This document shows, piece by piece, positions 27,636 to 40,044 of a stretch of DNA of 64,000 bases. The DNA comes from Cichorium intybus (Eukaryota; Streptophyta; Magnoliopsida; Asterales; Asteraceae), in NCBI GenBank assembly GCA_023525715.1, contig JAKNSD010000074.1, forward strand, positions 124,001 to 188,000, written 5' to 3'. The notes under the pieces are model-generated. The model had not been told where the DNA came from, did no database searches, and saw only the letters and a program-made list of their open reading frames with translations. Within the stretch, counting starts at the first letter, position 1, and every line of letters starts with the position of its first letter. A program made the position numbers and the translations under genes.

Positions 27636-29250
27636 AGTTCTCCCCCCCTAAAGAGATTCCGTCCCCGAAATCTTTAAACTAAGTGCAGATACTTGCGTTT
27701 CACCTCGCCTTCTAATTCCCAATTATATTAAACACATTTTGACGTTTCCACTGTACTTAAGCTAACTTTTGCACACCTTGATGTTATTCCATAACACAAC
27801 TACATTTACCTTCGATCACCTTTACACTCATGGCAGTGATGGGTTGGATTGCTAAGGATATACTCCTATCAATCACAACCGCAATCACTTTCTACTCAAT
27901 CTACATGCTTATGTGCACCAATTATTTAGCATAGCAAATTTCTTACATACATCAATCCTTAGTTTAAACTCACAATCATTCAACATACTACCCGAAATTA
28001 ACAATATACAATAGTTAATATATTCAACAACATCAAAAACATAACATAAAGTCCTTTTCCTTGCATCTCCTTGAACAACCACGATGGAGATAATCACACT
28101 CCCATAGCTAAAACACATTGGACCGATCTGAGGACAATCTCCTGCCTCATAACCAAATTCACCACACTGACAACATCTAACAACCCGAGGGTTAACAACA
28201 CAATTCTCCAAAATTTACACCACTATCTCAATGCGATTGTGATTCACCTATCTCAATTCTTTTTCCTTGTAGTTGATAATTCAACTTCTTTTCTCGTTCT
28301 TCTGCCGCCTCCCTACTTGTCAAAAGTAGTGAACTTTGAAGTTCGCATTATATCTCAATTTGAGGTTTTCAAACCCCAAATTTATCGATCAACGTTCCGT
28401 CCTCCCTGTCCCTTGATGTTTCACAAGCCGAGTTTTTCAACACAAATACTCTCGTATACTCCATACTACTTTTCCATCTTTTCTAGAAATAACAATTCAT
28501 ATTTCAACCATCATATAGCAACACCAAAACAATACTCCTTGTTAAATTTCATCTCGAATTTCACCCACGTAATCATATATGTCACCACATTCCAAAAGCA
28601 CGACTCGTTGCCTCACACCAAACCCAAACTGTCTCTCGAGGTAGATTTATGGCAACCTATACTATATCCACTTTAGCACACCTACTTATTCTGAAAATCC
28701 TTTCGGAATAAATTAACCAAATCATTACTGACACCGGATCACCCCAAACAAATAAGCTCTGTAAATTTAAAATCACGAAAATGATTATATATTCTATGGT
28801 TGGTTCCCTACTCCCTTCACCTTTTCCGAAATCACCGATATCACCACGGCCTTCGCATTCATTCCTCGCAGCACCTTCCCCTTGTTGATAAATCACCGTA
28901 GACAAATCTGGCATAACGTCCTCGCCACCACCTCTATACAATTTGCTGAAAATGTGTCGGTATCTCCGGCTGTAGTAGATCATTCTCCGATCAACGCACC
29001 GAACACCGCAACTTGATAGACTCTCACGCAATCTAATACTACCACAATTTCTACAGGTATCACCATTTATACCGATAAGAACATCATTCTAGATAGCTCG
29101 CACCAATTATAGCTATTCACCACATATAATATATATACTCATCACTAAACAACCTATCTATCATTATAATTACATACTTATCACCAACATAAACACATAT
29201 TGTTTGTGGTAGTGAAATTCACCAATACTTTAATTTCAAGTTTTAGCATT
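27636..29250 (-). pseudogene. Decayed gag region of the outer gypsy element
   Basis: Minus-strand pieces resemble gypsy gag: DPVSVMIWLIYSERIFRISR (about 28740-28680), WVKFEMKFNKEYC-like residues further down, and a zinc knuckle region CCQCGEFGYEAGDC (about 28170-28130). Frames are broken and no protease, RT or integrase was found before the polypurine tract. This is a deletion derivative. A long plus-strand open frame at 28071-28676 is antisense to it. Confidence 0.6.
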
Positions 29251-29960
29251 TTTGTCAAACAACAAATATAGATCGTTAGATCATAACACCAATATCAATA
29301 AAGGCTTTGCACCAGCCTAATAAGTACACCATATAAAAGTGAGACTTTTCACCAGTCTCATAGATACACCATGTGAAAATGAGAATTTACACCAGTCTCA
29401 TAAGGGGAACACCAAATAGATAGATACAAACAGGAGTTCACACCCGTCCTGTTGTATATCACCCATAGAATTTAGGATTTACACTAGCCATACCCCAAAT
29501 AAGTAAAGAACTTTACACCAGTCCTTTATAAACACCGAGAATGAGTTATGAGATTTTACACCAATCTCATAAAATGAAATTCCACCAAATGCCATCATGG
29601 CACATCGCACCTGCAAACCTGCATAAAATATCACCACATACACATACATATATACACCAACATTCTATTATCAATACATACGTTAACACCATTATGTTAT
29701 TATACACCATCACCATATGAAATCATGCATTGATAGTTACAAACAAATATTATACGTCACCATCAATAAGTTATGTACTCAACCATGTACTAACATGTAC
29801 CTATTTTGTGAATCAATCACTAAACCAGACTATACATTAACTAAGAGTGAGTGTATCACCCCAAATCATATCATCGAGAAAAGACCAATCAAAGTGTATA
29901 CACACACACACACACACACACACAAAAAAAAACATAGCATACTATAAAACACCAATCAAA

Positions 29961-30027
<67 letters not shown>

Positions 30028-30088
30028 TAAAACATAGCATACTATAAAACACTAGTTAAAGCTGAGTAAAGTTTCTCACATGTAGTCC

Positions 30089-30731
30089 TGTTGGAATACG
30101 ATAACATAAAACAAACGCAGCGGAAACAGAAATCTAAATCGCATTCAACCAGAATCACAGAATCATGCACACTTTTGTAACTGTAAAATCAAGAGGGTTC
30201 AAGACATACCTTTTAAATCTCAGATCTGATTTTGTTAGGATGACGAGAGCCCAAAGTAGAACTCCTCTAATGTAATCGCACCCAAGACAACGATCCAGCA
30301 CCCGTTGATGTAGTATATACCTTTGCTTGAAGTTTTAGCACGTAATACATAGGGTTTTGAAAGAAATCGGCCGTATACCGAGGGGTGGGAGGAGGGTGAC
30401 GAAAATTAGGGTTTTGGCCGCCTATACAACTCAGATCTAGGGTTGTATTTATAGTGCTCCTCATCCTTATCCCCTCCCTTGTGGATATTTCACTTTAGTC
30501 CTTTATCCTTATTAAGTTTCTAATTAATATACCTTTACTTTGGTATATTAATAAACTTAACCATTAAGTTTCTAATTAATATACCTTTACTTTGGTATAT
30601 TAATAAACTTAACCCCTCAAGTTTATTTTCGATCTCTTTTAACTAAATCGTCTCTTGCGTGTAACCCAAAAGGACCCTACTATTTATAATAATATTACCA
30701 ACTTGTTATAACGATGGGCATATAACCAACA
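30089..30731 (-). repeat. 3' LTR of the Angela-like element
   Basis: 643 bp, TGTTGG...CCAACA. Contains an internal 57-bp tandem duplication (about 30508-30620) built on AAGTTTCTAATTAATATACC. Confidence 0.95.
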
Positions 30732-31615
30732 GTCTCCCACTTGCACTTGTTATAACAACTGTATGGTCTAATATTCATTAACCTAGTAAGGTGTATGTCA
30801 TCCTAGACAAATGCCGTGTTCATCTAATGAAACAGCCCTTAGGCAAGTGATCAAATATTCCTTTGTTCTACAAGATATCCATATGAACGTCTGACATGGA
30901 ATTCTGTCAGTCTCAAACATTCAAGATTATGTTTCCCGATAGAGATTTGTGATGACCACAACAAACTGCACTTATTGATTCTATATCAATTCAGTTCGAG
31001 TACGGCCGTACATTTGCTGTCAACACCAAATCATCGAGGGGCCCACGGATATCGCTTCTCCTGTTAGGGCAGAAGGAACAAATAAACTTTGACTACACGG
31101 ATCTCGCCCACTCATCATGTCATATCTGGACATTCTCTGTATGGCTGCCAGTTACGGACAACGTTGGAGAAAACCAAGACATAACAGACTGCAGGACTAA
31201 GAATCAATGCATCTCCGCTTGAAGAATACAAGATATTACCATCTTAGAATTACTCGTGACACATTCCATGAAGTAATCTCTAAGTACAGGTTACTCCAAT
31301 ACTTAATCCCTATTAAGTACACATGAGAATTAGCGCATCTCTATGCTATGTCCATCTCTATGGACAATTTACTAATTCCTCATGTCAGTCTTGAATCAAT
31401 ACTTACTCCCAAAAGTATGACCGACTGTGGACGTTTTGAATAATAAAATAATTATTCAGGAAGTCAATAAAACATGCAAAATTGGAACACAATGATAAAC
31501 TAATGAAATGACTGCCTTCATGCATATATTAAGTTCTCCACATAATAATCTTCAAAACAAATAGAGTTTCACATTTCTTGAGTTCCAAACACAAATCAAA
31601 CTAAATTAAATACAC
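30732..31615 (-). other. 3' untranslated region of the Angela-like element
   Basis: About 880 bp between the polyprotein stop and the 3' LTR, with no open frame of note. Confidence 0.6.
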
Positions 31616-34600
31616 TTAAACCAACTCATTTGCAAATCTAATGCCCATCGACCTAGTATGAGAATCATGCTTGGCCTGTGATAACGGTTTAGTGAATGGA
31701 TCAGCAAGATTATCTTCTAATGTAACTCTACTAATCATGATGTCTTCTTCTTCAACGAGCCTCCGGATATAATGGTACTTCCGGTGTATATGCCTTGTGC
31801 GCTTGTGAGCTCTGGGTTCTTTCGCCAAGGAGACTGCACCCTCATTGTCACAGAAGATCTCAACTGGACCATCAATGTTAGGAACAACACCGAGATCCCT
31901 GATGAACTTCTTCATCCACATGGCTTCCTTTGCAGCTTCATTAACTGCAATATACTCAGCCTCCGTTGTCGAATCAGCTACTGTTTCTTGCTTGGTACTC
32001 TTCCAAGTTACTGCCCCACCATTCAGTAAGAACACGAATCCTGACTGCGAACAGGAGTCGTCTCTATCGGTTTGGAAGCTAGCATCACTATAACCACTTA
32101 CAGTGAGTTCTTCCACGCCCCCATAGACCAAGAACACTTCCTTCGTCCTCCGAAGATACTTAAGAATGTTCTTGACTGCGGTCCAATGATTTTCACCAGG
32201 ATTGGCCTGATAACGACTCGTCATACTCAAGGCACAAGAGACGTCAGGCCTTGTACATAACATGGCATACATGATCGATCCCATTGCTGAAGCATATGGG
32301 ATTCGACTCATTCTCTCTCGTTCATCACTAGAACTAGGACATTGGTCTCTACTCAATGTCATACCACGTTGCATAGGCACGAATCCTTTCTTGGAATCCT
32401 GCATCTTGAACCTTTTCAAGATTTTGTCTATGTATGTACTCTGGCTTAAACCAATGAGTCGCCTAGATCTATCTCTATAGATCTTTATACCAAGTATGTA
32501 TGCCGCTTCTCCCAAGTCTTTCATAGCGAAACAATCCCCAAGCCAAGTTTTAACACTTTGCAACATTGGGACATTGTTTCCTATGAGTAGTATGTCATCA
32601 ACATACAGCACAAGGAAGACAACAGCACTCCCACTAGCTCTGACATATACACATGGCTCATCTTCACTTCTCGAAAATCCAAATTCTTTGATTTTCTCAT
32701 CGAAGCAGATATTCCAGCTGCGAGATGCTTGTTTGAGTCCATAAATCGACTTCACAAGTTTACACACTCTATTGGGATATTTGGACTGTACAAAACCCTC
32801 TGGTTGTGTCATATACACATCCTCTGAAAGTTTTCCGTTAAGGAAAGCGGTTTTTACATCCATTTGCCATATTTCGTAGTCATAAAATGCTGCGATGGCA
32901 AACAATATCCTAATAGATTTAATCATTGCCACTGGTGAAAAAGTTTCCTCATAATCAATCCCTTGGGTTTGAGTATAACCCTTTGCCACCAGTCTGACTT
33001 TATATGTGTGTACTTTTCCATCCATGTCTGTCTTCTTCTTGAAGACCCATTTACACCCGACTGTTTTAAGGCCAGGTGTTTGATCAACCAAGTTCCAAAC
33101 TTGGTTATCATCCATGGATTTCATCTCGCTCTCCATAGCCTCCTTCCATTTGGTAGCATCTGGGCCTGCCATTGCTTCCTGATAGCTGGTAGGTTCATCG
33201 TCACCTACCATTGACTCATCACCTTCAGTAATATGTAAACCATAAAATTCAGGTGCATGACGTACTCTATCAGATCTCCGGATAGGAGGTGGAGGTATGT
33301 CAGATTCCCCAGCTGTACTTGGCTGAGGTTCAACATGTTTTTCAACCTCTGATTGAGAGCTAGTGCCAACATCAAGTCCTTTATTGGTTGGTTCTTGAAT
33401 TTCCTCAAGATCAATTTGGCTCCCACTGGCCTCTTGGTGTATCAGCTCCCTTTCTCGGAAGACTGCCCTTCGTGCAACAATCACATTGTTTTCAGAAGGT
33501 TTGTAAAACAAATACCCAAAAGAACTAGCAGGATAACCAATAAAGTAACACCTCTCTGGTCTGGGTTCTAGTTTGTCGATGGCTTCACGACGGACGTAAG
33601 CCTCACAACCCCAGACTTTCAAATGCGCCAATGAGGGTTTAGTCCCATTCCATATTTCAGAGGGTGTCTTGCTGACCTTCTTAGTTGGTACAAGGTTTAG
33701 GACTTTTGCTGCAGTCTCCAAGGCATAGCCCCAGAAACTGATTGGAAGCGTAGCACGACTCATCATGGACCGAACCATATCAAGTAATGTTCGGTTCCTC
33801 CTCTCAGATACACCATTATGTTGTGGTGTTCCAGGAGGAGTCAACTGTGAAACAATTCCACAGTTCCCCAGATGATCGTAGAATTCTTGACTAAGATATT
33901 CTCCACCCCTGTCGGATCGGAGGATCTTAATCCTTTTGCCCCGTTGATTCTCTACTTCGTTCTGAAACCTTTTGAACACCTCGAAGGTTTCAGACTTATG
34001 TTTAATCAAATAAACATACCCATATCTGCTGAAGTCATCAGTAAATGTGACGAAGTACCTTTCTCCATGTCTTGTGGCTGATCTGAACGGTCCACACACA
34101 TCAGTGTGTATGAGGTCCAACAGATCCTTGCCTCTTTCAAAGTTCCCTGTGAATGGCGCTTTTGTCATCTTGCCTAATAAACAAGACTCACATACATCAT
34201 CAGACTTGAGGTCGAATGATTCCAAAATCCCATCCTCATGGAGTTTGGCGATGCGTTTCTTGTTTATATGGCCAAGTCGACAATGCCATAGACATGATTT
34301 ATCCAATACACTTTTGGATGTATCTGAATCAACATTTAAGATTAAGCTATTATTTCTTCTAATGCTCACGATAGTTTCATAAATACCATTTGTAGGACAT
34401 GCTTTAAAGTAAAGACAATCATTTTTGAAAACCAAAATATTTCCATTATCAAAACCAAAATCAAAACCGTCTCGATACAAAGCACTAAAAGAAATAATGT
34501 TTCTAGCCATTTCTGGCGAATAGCAACAATCTAATAAATTAATAGAAAATCCAGTAGAAAGCACGAGCTCGTAATCCCCAATCCTCTTAACAGCAGCCGT

Positions 34601-35662
34601 ATGTCTGTTGCCCATGATCAGGTCAAGCTCCCCATGCCTTAACTTCTTACTTCTTCTTAGTCCCTGCACATCAGAGCAAATGTGAGTACCACATCCTGTG
34701 TCTAGGACCCATGAATTAGTAGTAGAAGTATTATGGAGTTCTATCATGTATATACCTGAGGTACCAGACACTTTGGGCTTGATCTTCTTGATCTCCTCCA
34801 GGTATTTAGGACAGGTTCGCTTCCAGTGTCCCTTTTCTCCGCAGTGGAAAAAAATGGCCTCATCAGGGTTTGGTGACGGCACTATCATAGAACCAGCCTT
34901 GCCCTTGTTGCTAGGGTTGGTGTTGGGGTTACCAACTTGACCCTTCCCTTTGCCTTTAGGCTTCTTGGCTTTCCTTTTCTTGATTGCCCCTTCCCTGATT
35001 GCCAATACCGGAGCCGTGGAGCTGGAGTTCTTAGACTTAGACATATTTGCCTCGGCAGTTTTTAGCATGCCGTGTAACTCCATTATGGTCTTTTCCAATC
35101 CATTCATATTAAAATTCAGTGTGAACTGACTGAATGTACTGCTCAGCGAGTGTAGGATGATATCCGTAACCAATTGCTGAGCGATCGGAAATCCAAGTCG
35201 CTCCAATCTGTCAACATACGCTTTCATCTTAAGCACGTGTGCACTGACAGCGGTTCCCTCCTGCTGCTTGCAATCTAGTAGGGAGATCATAGTGTCATAT
35301 CGTTCCTGTCTAGCCTGCTCTTGGAACATTTCCTTGAGCTGGTCGGCCATGTCGAACGCCCCAGCGGTCTCGAAACTCTTTTGGAGTTCCGGAACCATGG
35401 TCGCCAACATGAGACAAGCAACCTCATCCGACTGATCTTTATGCTTTTGCCAAGCATCCCTAACAGCTCTAGTTGCATCATCAGCTGGAGCCTCAGGAAG
35501 AGCTGTGTCCAGGACCCATTCTTTCTTATCATACCGGAGGGCGATCCGAAGGGAACGCATCCAGTCCAAGTAGTTTGATCCGGTCAGCTTATCCTTAGAG
35601 AGGAGTTGTATTAGTGAGATATTTGTAGCCGAATTCGAATTTCCATTTGTGTTTGGAGCCAT
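31616..35662 (-). CDS. Angela-like copia gag-pol polyprotein, 1348 aa, uninterrupted
   Basis: Retrotransposition polyprotein. Gag (about aa 15-240); a CCHC-like knuckle at about aa 270-285 reading FFHCGEKGHWKRTC, where the first Cys is replaced by Phe; protease (WVLDTGCGTHIC); GAG-pre-integrase and HHCC (WHCRLGH...CESCLLGK); integrase core D-D-E (HTDVCGPF, TDDFSRYGYVYL, SDRGGEYLSQEF); reverse transcriptase (YKVRLVAKGYTQTQGIDY, YVDDILLIG); RNase H (DASFQTD, TTEAEYIA). Start chosen at the first ATG after a 1.37-kb leader, giving MAPNTNGNSNSATN. Length is normal for plant copia. The altered zinc ligand is the one visible weakness. Confidence 0.95.
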   Translation of the reverse strand: MAPNTNGNSNSATNISLIQLLSKDKLTGSNYLDWMRSLRIALRYDKKEWVLDTALPEAPADDATRAVRDAWQKHKDQSDEVACLMLATMVPELQKSFETAGAFDMADQLKEMFQEQARQERYDTMISLLDCKQQEGTAVSAHVLKMKAYVDRLERLGFPIAQQLVTDIILHSLSSTFSQFTLNFNMNGLEKTIMELHGMLKTAEANMSKSKNSSSTAPVLAIREGAIKKRKAKKPKGKGKGQVGNPNTNPSNKGKAGSMIVPSPNPDEAIFFHCGEKGHWKRTCPKYLEEIKKIKPKVSGTSGIYMIELHNTSTTNSWVLDTGCGTHICSDVQGLRRSKKLRHGELDLIMGNRHTAAVKRIGDYELVLSTGFSINLLDCCYSPEMARNIISFSALYRDGFDFGFDNGNILVFKNDCLYFKACPTNGIYETIVSIRRNNSLILNVDSDTSKSVLDKSCLWHCRLGHINKKRIAKLHEDGILESFDLKSDDVCESCLLGKMTKAPFTGNFERGKDLLDLIHTDVCGPFRSATRHGERYFVTFTDDFSRYGYVYLIKHKSETFEVFKRFQNEVENQRGKRIKILRSDRGGEYLSQEFYDHLGNCGIVSQLTPPGTPQHNGVSERRNRTLLDMVRSMMSRATLPISFWGYALETAAKVLNLVPTKKVSKTPSEIWNGTKPSLAHLKVWGCEAYVRREAIDKLEPRPERCYFIGYPASSFGYLFYKPSENNVIVARRAVFRERELIHQEASGSQIDLEEIQEPTNKGLDVGTSSQSEVEKHVEPQPSTAGESDIPPPPIRRSDRVRHAPEFYGLHITEGDESMVGDDEPTSYQEAMAGPDATKWKEAMESEMKSMDDNQVWNLVDQTPGLKTVGCKWVFKKKTDMDGKVHTYKVRLVAKGYTQTQGIDYEETFSPVAMIKSIRILFAIAAFYDYEIWQMDVKTAFLNGKLSEDVYMTQPEGFVQSKYPNRVCKLVKSIYGLKQASRSWNICFDEKIKEFGFSRSEDEPCVYVRASGSAVVFLVLYVDDILLIGNNVPMLQSVKTWLGDCFAMKDLGEAAYILGIKIYRDRSRRLIGLSQSTYIDKILKRFKMQDSKKGFVPMQRGMTLSRDQCPSSSDERERMSRIPYASAMGSIMYAMLCTRPDVSCALSMTSRYQANPGENHWTAVKNILKYLRRTKEVFLVYGGVEELTVSGYSDASFQTDRDDSCSQSGFVFLLNGGAVTWKSTKQETVADSTTEAEYIAVNEAAKEAMWMKKFIRDLGVVPNIDGPVEIFCDNEGAVSLAKEPRAHKRTRHIHRKYHYIRRLVEEEDIMISRVTLEDNLADPFTKPLSQAKHDSHTRSMGIRFANELV

Positions 35663-37020
35663 CTATATGAAAAGTAGATTTAACTAGTTTGATTAATCCT
35701 TAAAAAATTAATTACCCAAAACAATAATTTTACTTAAGGCTAGAATCCATATTTCACTTCTGGTGGTGAAGAGGTATGCCGTAGTCACCCCCAAAAGTTA
35801 TTTAGGAAGGCAATACTCTTTGCCAACTTCAATCTCTATGAAGCTTCTAGATCTTTTGGGATTCATTGAATCTGATCAATGGCATGTTTAATCCCATCAT
35901 GCTCATCCTCTCTCTCGTGACGGGTATGCCGCGGATCACGAGTTTGGATGGTAAATCGACAACGAAGGACCCACGTGACACCCGGCCCATGATTCATGAG
36001 TTATCGCGAGTATCACATCATTTTGACCGAGTCCAATCCGACGCGTTGGCTATGGCACTTCCCACGCCGGAAGGGCCCGGTTAAATGTGTGGTTCTTTGT
36101 GGGTAGCATGAGATTTACATTTTCATAAAACGGGATTTTGTTTCATTTTTGTTAAAACATTTTAACCTTTTAATTGGCATAAGGGTCAATTTAAACTTTT
36201 AAATCCGGTTTGAAATTGCCAATTTGACTTTTGAAAAAATCTATTAACTTTTAACAAATTTTTCTTACTTGTGTATTTTCAGTAATACTTTTATCTTGAA
36301 ACACTGTTCTATCAAACCCTTTCGGTAACTCCACTCTATAAAATGTGATAGGCGGTGAGGGTGGTAAGCAATGAATGCTATTTAAAAACCGACCTCATTA
36401 GGAATCAAAGAGACCTCCTTCAACCTTCTACACATTTAGAGTAGGTGAGCCTAGTCACGGTCTGACCAATGTTTTTATTTTAAGTTATACATATAGATAC
36501 AATTCTAATATATATATCATTTAAAATTTTAAGTATTCTTTGAAAATTATGTTTAACTATTAATTCTATTAAGCACGCAAGGATGCAGTGTTAATAATTA
36601 ATTTAAACAATCATCTATTAAATTTTGAAGCATTTTAAACTTTGTGTTTAGCTATTAATCCTATTGAGCATGCAAGTATTCTATGTCAATGATTAATCTA
36701 AACAATCATACAATACTAAAATCACCATTTTATAACAAGAAATCTGATTTCAGAAAAAAAACATCACGACCGCCGCGACGCGTAACACGAGAAAACGCGA
36801 CGCGGTAATCAAAAGAAACCGATCATGACAAGAACGACGCGGCGCGGAACACTAGGAAGCACGACGCAGCAAAACCCTAATGATCGTAACTTTTTAAAAA
36901 CCCGCGACGCGATATTTCTAGTACCGCGGCGCGGACGTCGATCAGATTCGATAAATCAGAAAAAAAACGATTTTTAACAATTTTAATCGAATCAAAACAG
37001 TACAAAATCATGATAAAGCG
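35663..37020 (-). other. Long 5' leader of the Angela-like element
   Basis: About 1.36 kb between primer site and gag ATG. It contains a cluster of CpG palindromes near the primer site (36765-36935) and no long open frame. Confidence 0.6.
36765..36935. promoter_or_regulatory. CGCG-A-CGCG palindrome cluster in the leader
   Basis: At least six CpG-dense motifs such as CCGCGACGCGTA, AACGCGACGCGGT, GACGCGGCGCGG and CCGCGGCGCGGACG lie in otherwise AT-rich DNA. They are transcribed leader rather than U3. Confidence 0.45.
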
Positions 37021-37032
37021 GCTCTGATACCA
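37021..37032 (-). other. Primer binding site (Met-tRNA), Angela-like element
   Basis: Minus strand TGGTATCAGAGC one base after the 5' LTR end. Confidence 0.88.
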
Positions 37033-37033
37033 C

Positions 37034-37676
37034 TGTTGGAATACGATAACATAAAACAAACGCAGCGGAAACAGAAATCTAAATCGCATTCAACCAGAAT
37101 CACAGAATCATGCACACTTTTGTAACTGTAAAATCAAGAGGGTTCAAGACATACCTTTTAAATCTCAGATCTGATTTTGTTAGGATGACGAGAGCCCAAA
37201 GTAGAACTCCTCTAATGTAATCGCACCCAAGACAACGATCCAGCACCCGTTGATGTAGTATATACCTTTGCTTGAAGTTTTAGCACGTAATACCTAGGGT
37301 TTTGAAAGAAATCGGCCGTATACCGAGGGGTGGGAGGAGGGTGACGAAAATTAGGGTTTTGGCCGCCTATACAACTCAGATCTAGGGTTGTATTTATAGT
37401 GCTCCTCATCCTTATCCCCTCCCTTGTGGATATTTCACTTTAGTCCTTTATCCTTATTAAGTTTCTAATTAATATACCTTTACTTTGGTATATTAATAAA
37501 CTTAACCATTAAGTTTCTAATTAATATACCTTTACTTTGGTATATTAATAAACTTAACCCCTCAAGTTTATTTTCGATCTCTTTTAGCTAAATCGTCTCT
37601 TGCGTGTAACCCAAAAGGACCCTACTATTTATAATAATATTACCAACTTGTTATAACGATGGGCATATAACCAACA
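37034..37676 (-). repeat. 5' LTR of the Angela-like element
   Basis: 643 bp, almost identical to 30089-30731. Confidence 0.95.
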
Positions 37677-38552
37677 AGTCCAAACTCAAAAGTAAGCTAT
37701 ATTTGATCTTTATAAGGTTCATTATTCCTTCTTGTCTACAAAGGAAGAAAGTTTAAACATTCCTTAGACATAATGTATCACCAATACAGCTTGTACAACA
37801 AAATTAATGAGATTATCCCCCAGACAACTTAGCGCCGCTAACTTGTTCATAGTTAGCGCCGCTAACTATGAACAGGGCCATTCCTCATGAGTTTTTCGCA
37901 TAAATCTCCATTTTTAACCTTTAAACACCAAGAAACTAACTAATGAACACAACGTCCCATTTGATTACACACATAATACCTTCCATTCCACAACTTCCAT
38001 ATCAACCAAAATCAACAATTAAGCTAAAACTACATAGCAATTTACTCATATATGAAGATACTAACCCCAATCCTTGATTTGGGTGCAAAACCCCTTTGAT
38101 TTTCACCTCAATTTGATGAATTTGACTGCAAAATAACCCTGAAGTTCATATCCTCCCGAACCTTCTGTTTTGAGTTGAGAAATACCCCAATTGAGCAACT
38201 TAAAGGCTTTAAGTGGAAGTCTGTCAACGCATCTTAGCATCGCTTAGTTTAATCATAGCGTCGCTAACATCTATAATACTCCCTGGTAATGGAATTCTTA
38301 TTCATTTTTCATAATTTTTCCACCCTTTAACCCATAATTTTAAACTTGTAATTTATATTTCATCTTAAGCCATAAAATGAATATTTAACTCACAACATAA
38401 CATTCTAACACCTCAAACTTCAGCATTTAATCCATCATTCATTTGCACACTTTTGGTCTTTTACCAAAAGACCAATAGTTACTTAAGACTTCCTAACACC
38501 CACACATGATATTATACTTCAAAAAGTATTCAACCTAGCTTTTGGGTGTTAC

Positions 38553-40030
38553 TGTAACGCCCGGTTTCTCAATCTTAGGATATACCAATAACTTAATCAA
38601 ACACAAAAAAGGTTATGGTGTAATTCCAAAAGATGAGTAACAAGTTCTACAAAGTTCTATCAAAAGCATAGTTTAAGTCACAACTATATACAACAAGTAT
38701 CTACATTGTTTTCACCAAAAACCGTGATATCCAAAAATGTTTTCAAAATATCTAGAACAAGTCCAAAGTCAAAAGTCCAAGGTCCATATTTATCCAGCTA
38801 ACCCTCCGTGATGTGTTTTCCATGACCTGCATTACCAGATTCTAACACAAACAACGATAGCAAACAAATTATGAGCTTTGAGAGCTTAGTGAGTAATTAG
38901 AAAATAACACAATTATATTTTTTTTATCTCTTCATTTCAATGAATCTCAATTGAACAACTCAATCTTCAATGTATCTCAAACACTGCTACTCTTTAATTC
39001 ATTTCTCAAATCAACCTAATATGATATATCCTTTTATCTATAATTATATCTCAATAATATGTAAATTTATTTAACAATAACTACTCACCTGAGGTTGACC
39101 CGGTACGTAGAACTCCAGAACCTCGTGTTTGATCCTGACTAGCCTTAGCTGTAACACAACAGCTAAATTTTAATACTCAAGTCTCATAATAATCTCATTC
39201 ACAATTTATATCGACACAATCCAGAATTTAGCATCATATGGTGAAATCATAATCAGACAATAACAATAACACTCTTGTTATAGTTCCTCACCTCACTCTT
39301 TGACCTATTCAAATTTGCAAACACAATCAACGAGCATAACACTAACTCAAACTTAAAATTAAACTCTTATAGACTTGCTATACTACTAATTCGACTTTAA
39401 CATCATCGATTCACGGGTGGACCATCGAGACCACAAGGAATCACTCTAAATCAAAGTATCCAACGGTTGAAACAAGGTCAAATTCAAAGAGGATTACCTT
39501 TCAAACTCCAAGTACAAATCCCTAGCTTCAATTCGTGATTAATAGGCTTAAATCTCGACTTGGATAGCTTAGAAATCGATTTCTAGGGTTTAGAGAGGGT
39601 TTTGATTGAATTGGAAATGACCCAAATGAAGGAAAACTCGTATTTTAAAACACCCCTGATGCGCGACACGACCCGTGTAGGCTCACACGACCCGTGTGAG
39701 GCCTACAGCAAGCCGACATGAATTTGTACAGACTCACACGACCCGTGCAGTCTCACACGACCCGTGTGAGACCCTACCTCGCCTCGGTAATTTTTGAATA
39801 AGAGTTACACGACCCGTGTAGGTCTGAGAAAGGGTACTGTTTGGTTCTCAAGCCTTTCTACACGACCCGTGTGGCCTTACACGACCCGTGTAGCTCTGAT
39901 TTGACATTTTACAAGTCCAAACTTCACTCAATTGGGTTTTTAACCATCCTAACTCATATAACAACTTATTTAATCTTAATTATACTAAGATTAACACAAA
40001 ATTTATATAATTTAATAATATGGTATTACA
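38553..40030 (-). repeat. 3' LTR of the Tekay-like element
   Basis: 1478 bp, TGTAACGCCC...ATTACA. Contains the seven-copy ACACG-ACC-CGTGT cluster. Confidence 0.93.
39666..39891. promoter_or_regulatory. Seven ACACGACCCGTGT palindromes in the 3' LTR
   Basis: 13-bp odd palindromes with arms ACACG/CGTGT around ACC. Six are exact and one ends in C. Several have longer arms (CTCACACG/CGTGTGAG). The same set is in the other LTR at 46084-46309. Confidence 0.7.
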
Positions 40031-40044
40031 ATTTCTTACCCCCT

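Larger units (their letters stand above)
30089..37676 (-). mobile_element. Full-length young Angela-like Ty1/copia retrotransposon
   Basis: 7588 bp, LTRs of 643 bp at 30089-30731 and 37034-37676, flanked by a perfect AGTCC duplication (30084-30088, 37677-37681). I see only about two differences between the LTRs. Polypurine tract (minus strand CAAGTGGGAGAC) next to the 3' LTR, Met-tRNA primer site next to the 5' LTR, and an uninterrupted polyprotein frame. It is structurally complete and probably one of the youngest insertions here. The RT and integrase style suggests the Angela/BARE lineage; this is a judgement from motifs, not a tree. Confidence 0.95.
29251..38552 (-). repeat. 5' LTR of the outer gypsy element, interrupted at 30089-37676
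   Basis: Homology with the left LTR is clear from about 29940 to 30088 and from 37677 to 38552. Between about 29280 and 29580 there are CACCAGTCTCATA-type repeats similar in style but diverged. The expected TGTAAC start and primer binding site were not found, so the left border is approximate and probably deleted. A (CA)n tract is at 29900-29924 and a (TA)n(CA)n tract at 29962-30028. Confidence 0.55.

Noticed and set aside
28071..28676. 201-codon plus-strand open frame
   Set aside because: It is antisense to the decayed gag of the outer gypsy element and has no recognisable domain or plausible start context.
31772..35578. Plus-strand frames opposite the Angela-like polyprotein
   Set aside because: Antisense shadows; the minus frame has all copia domains.
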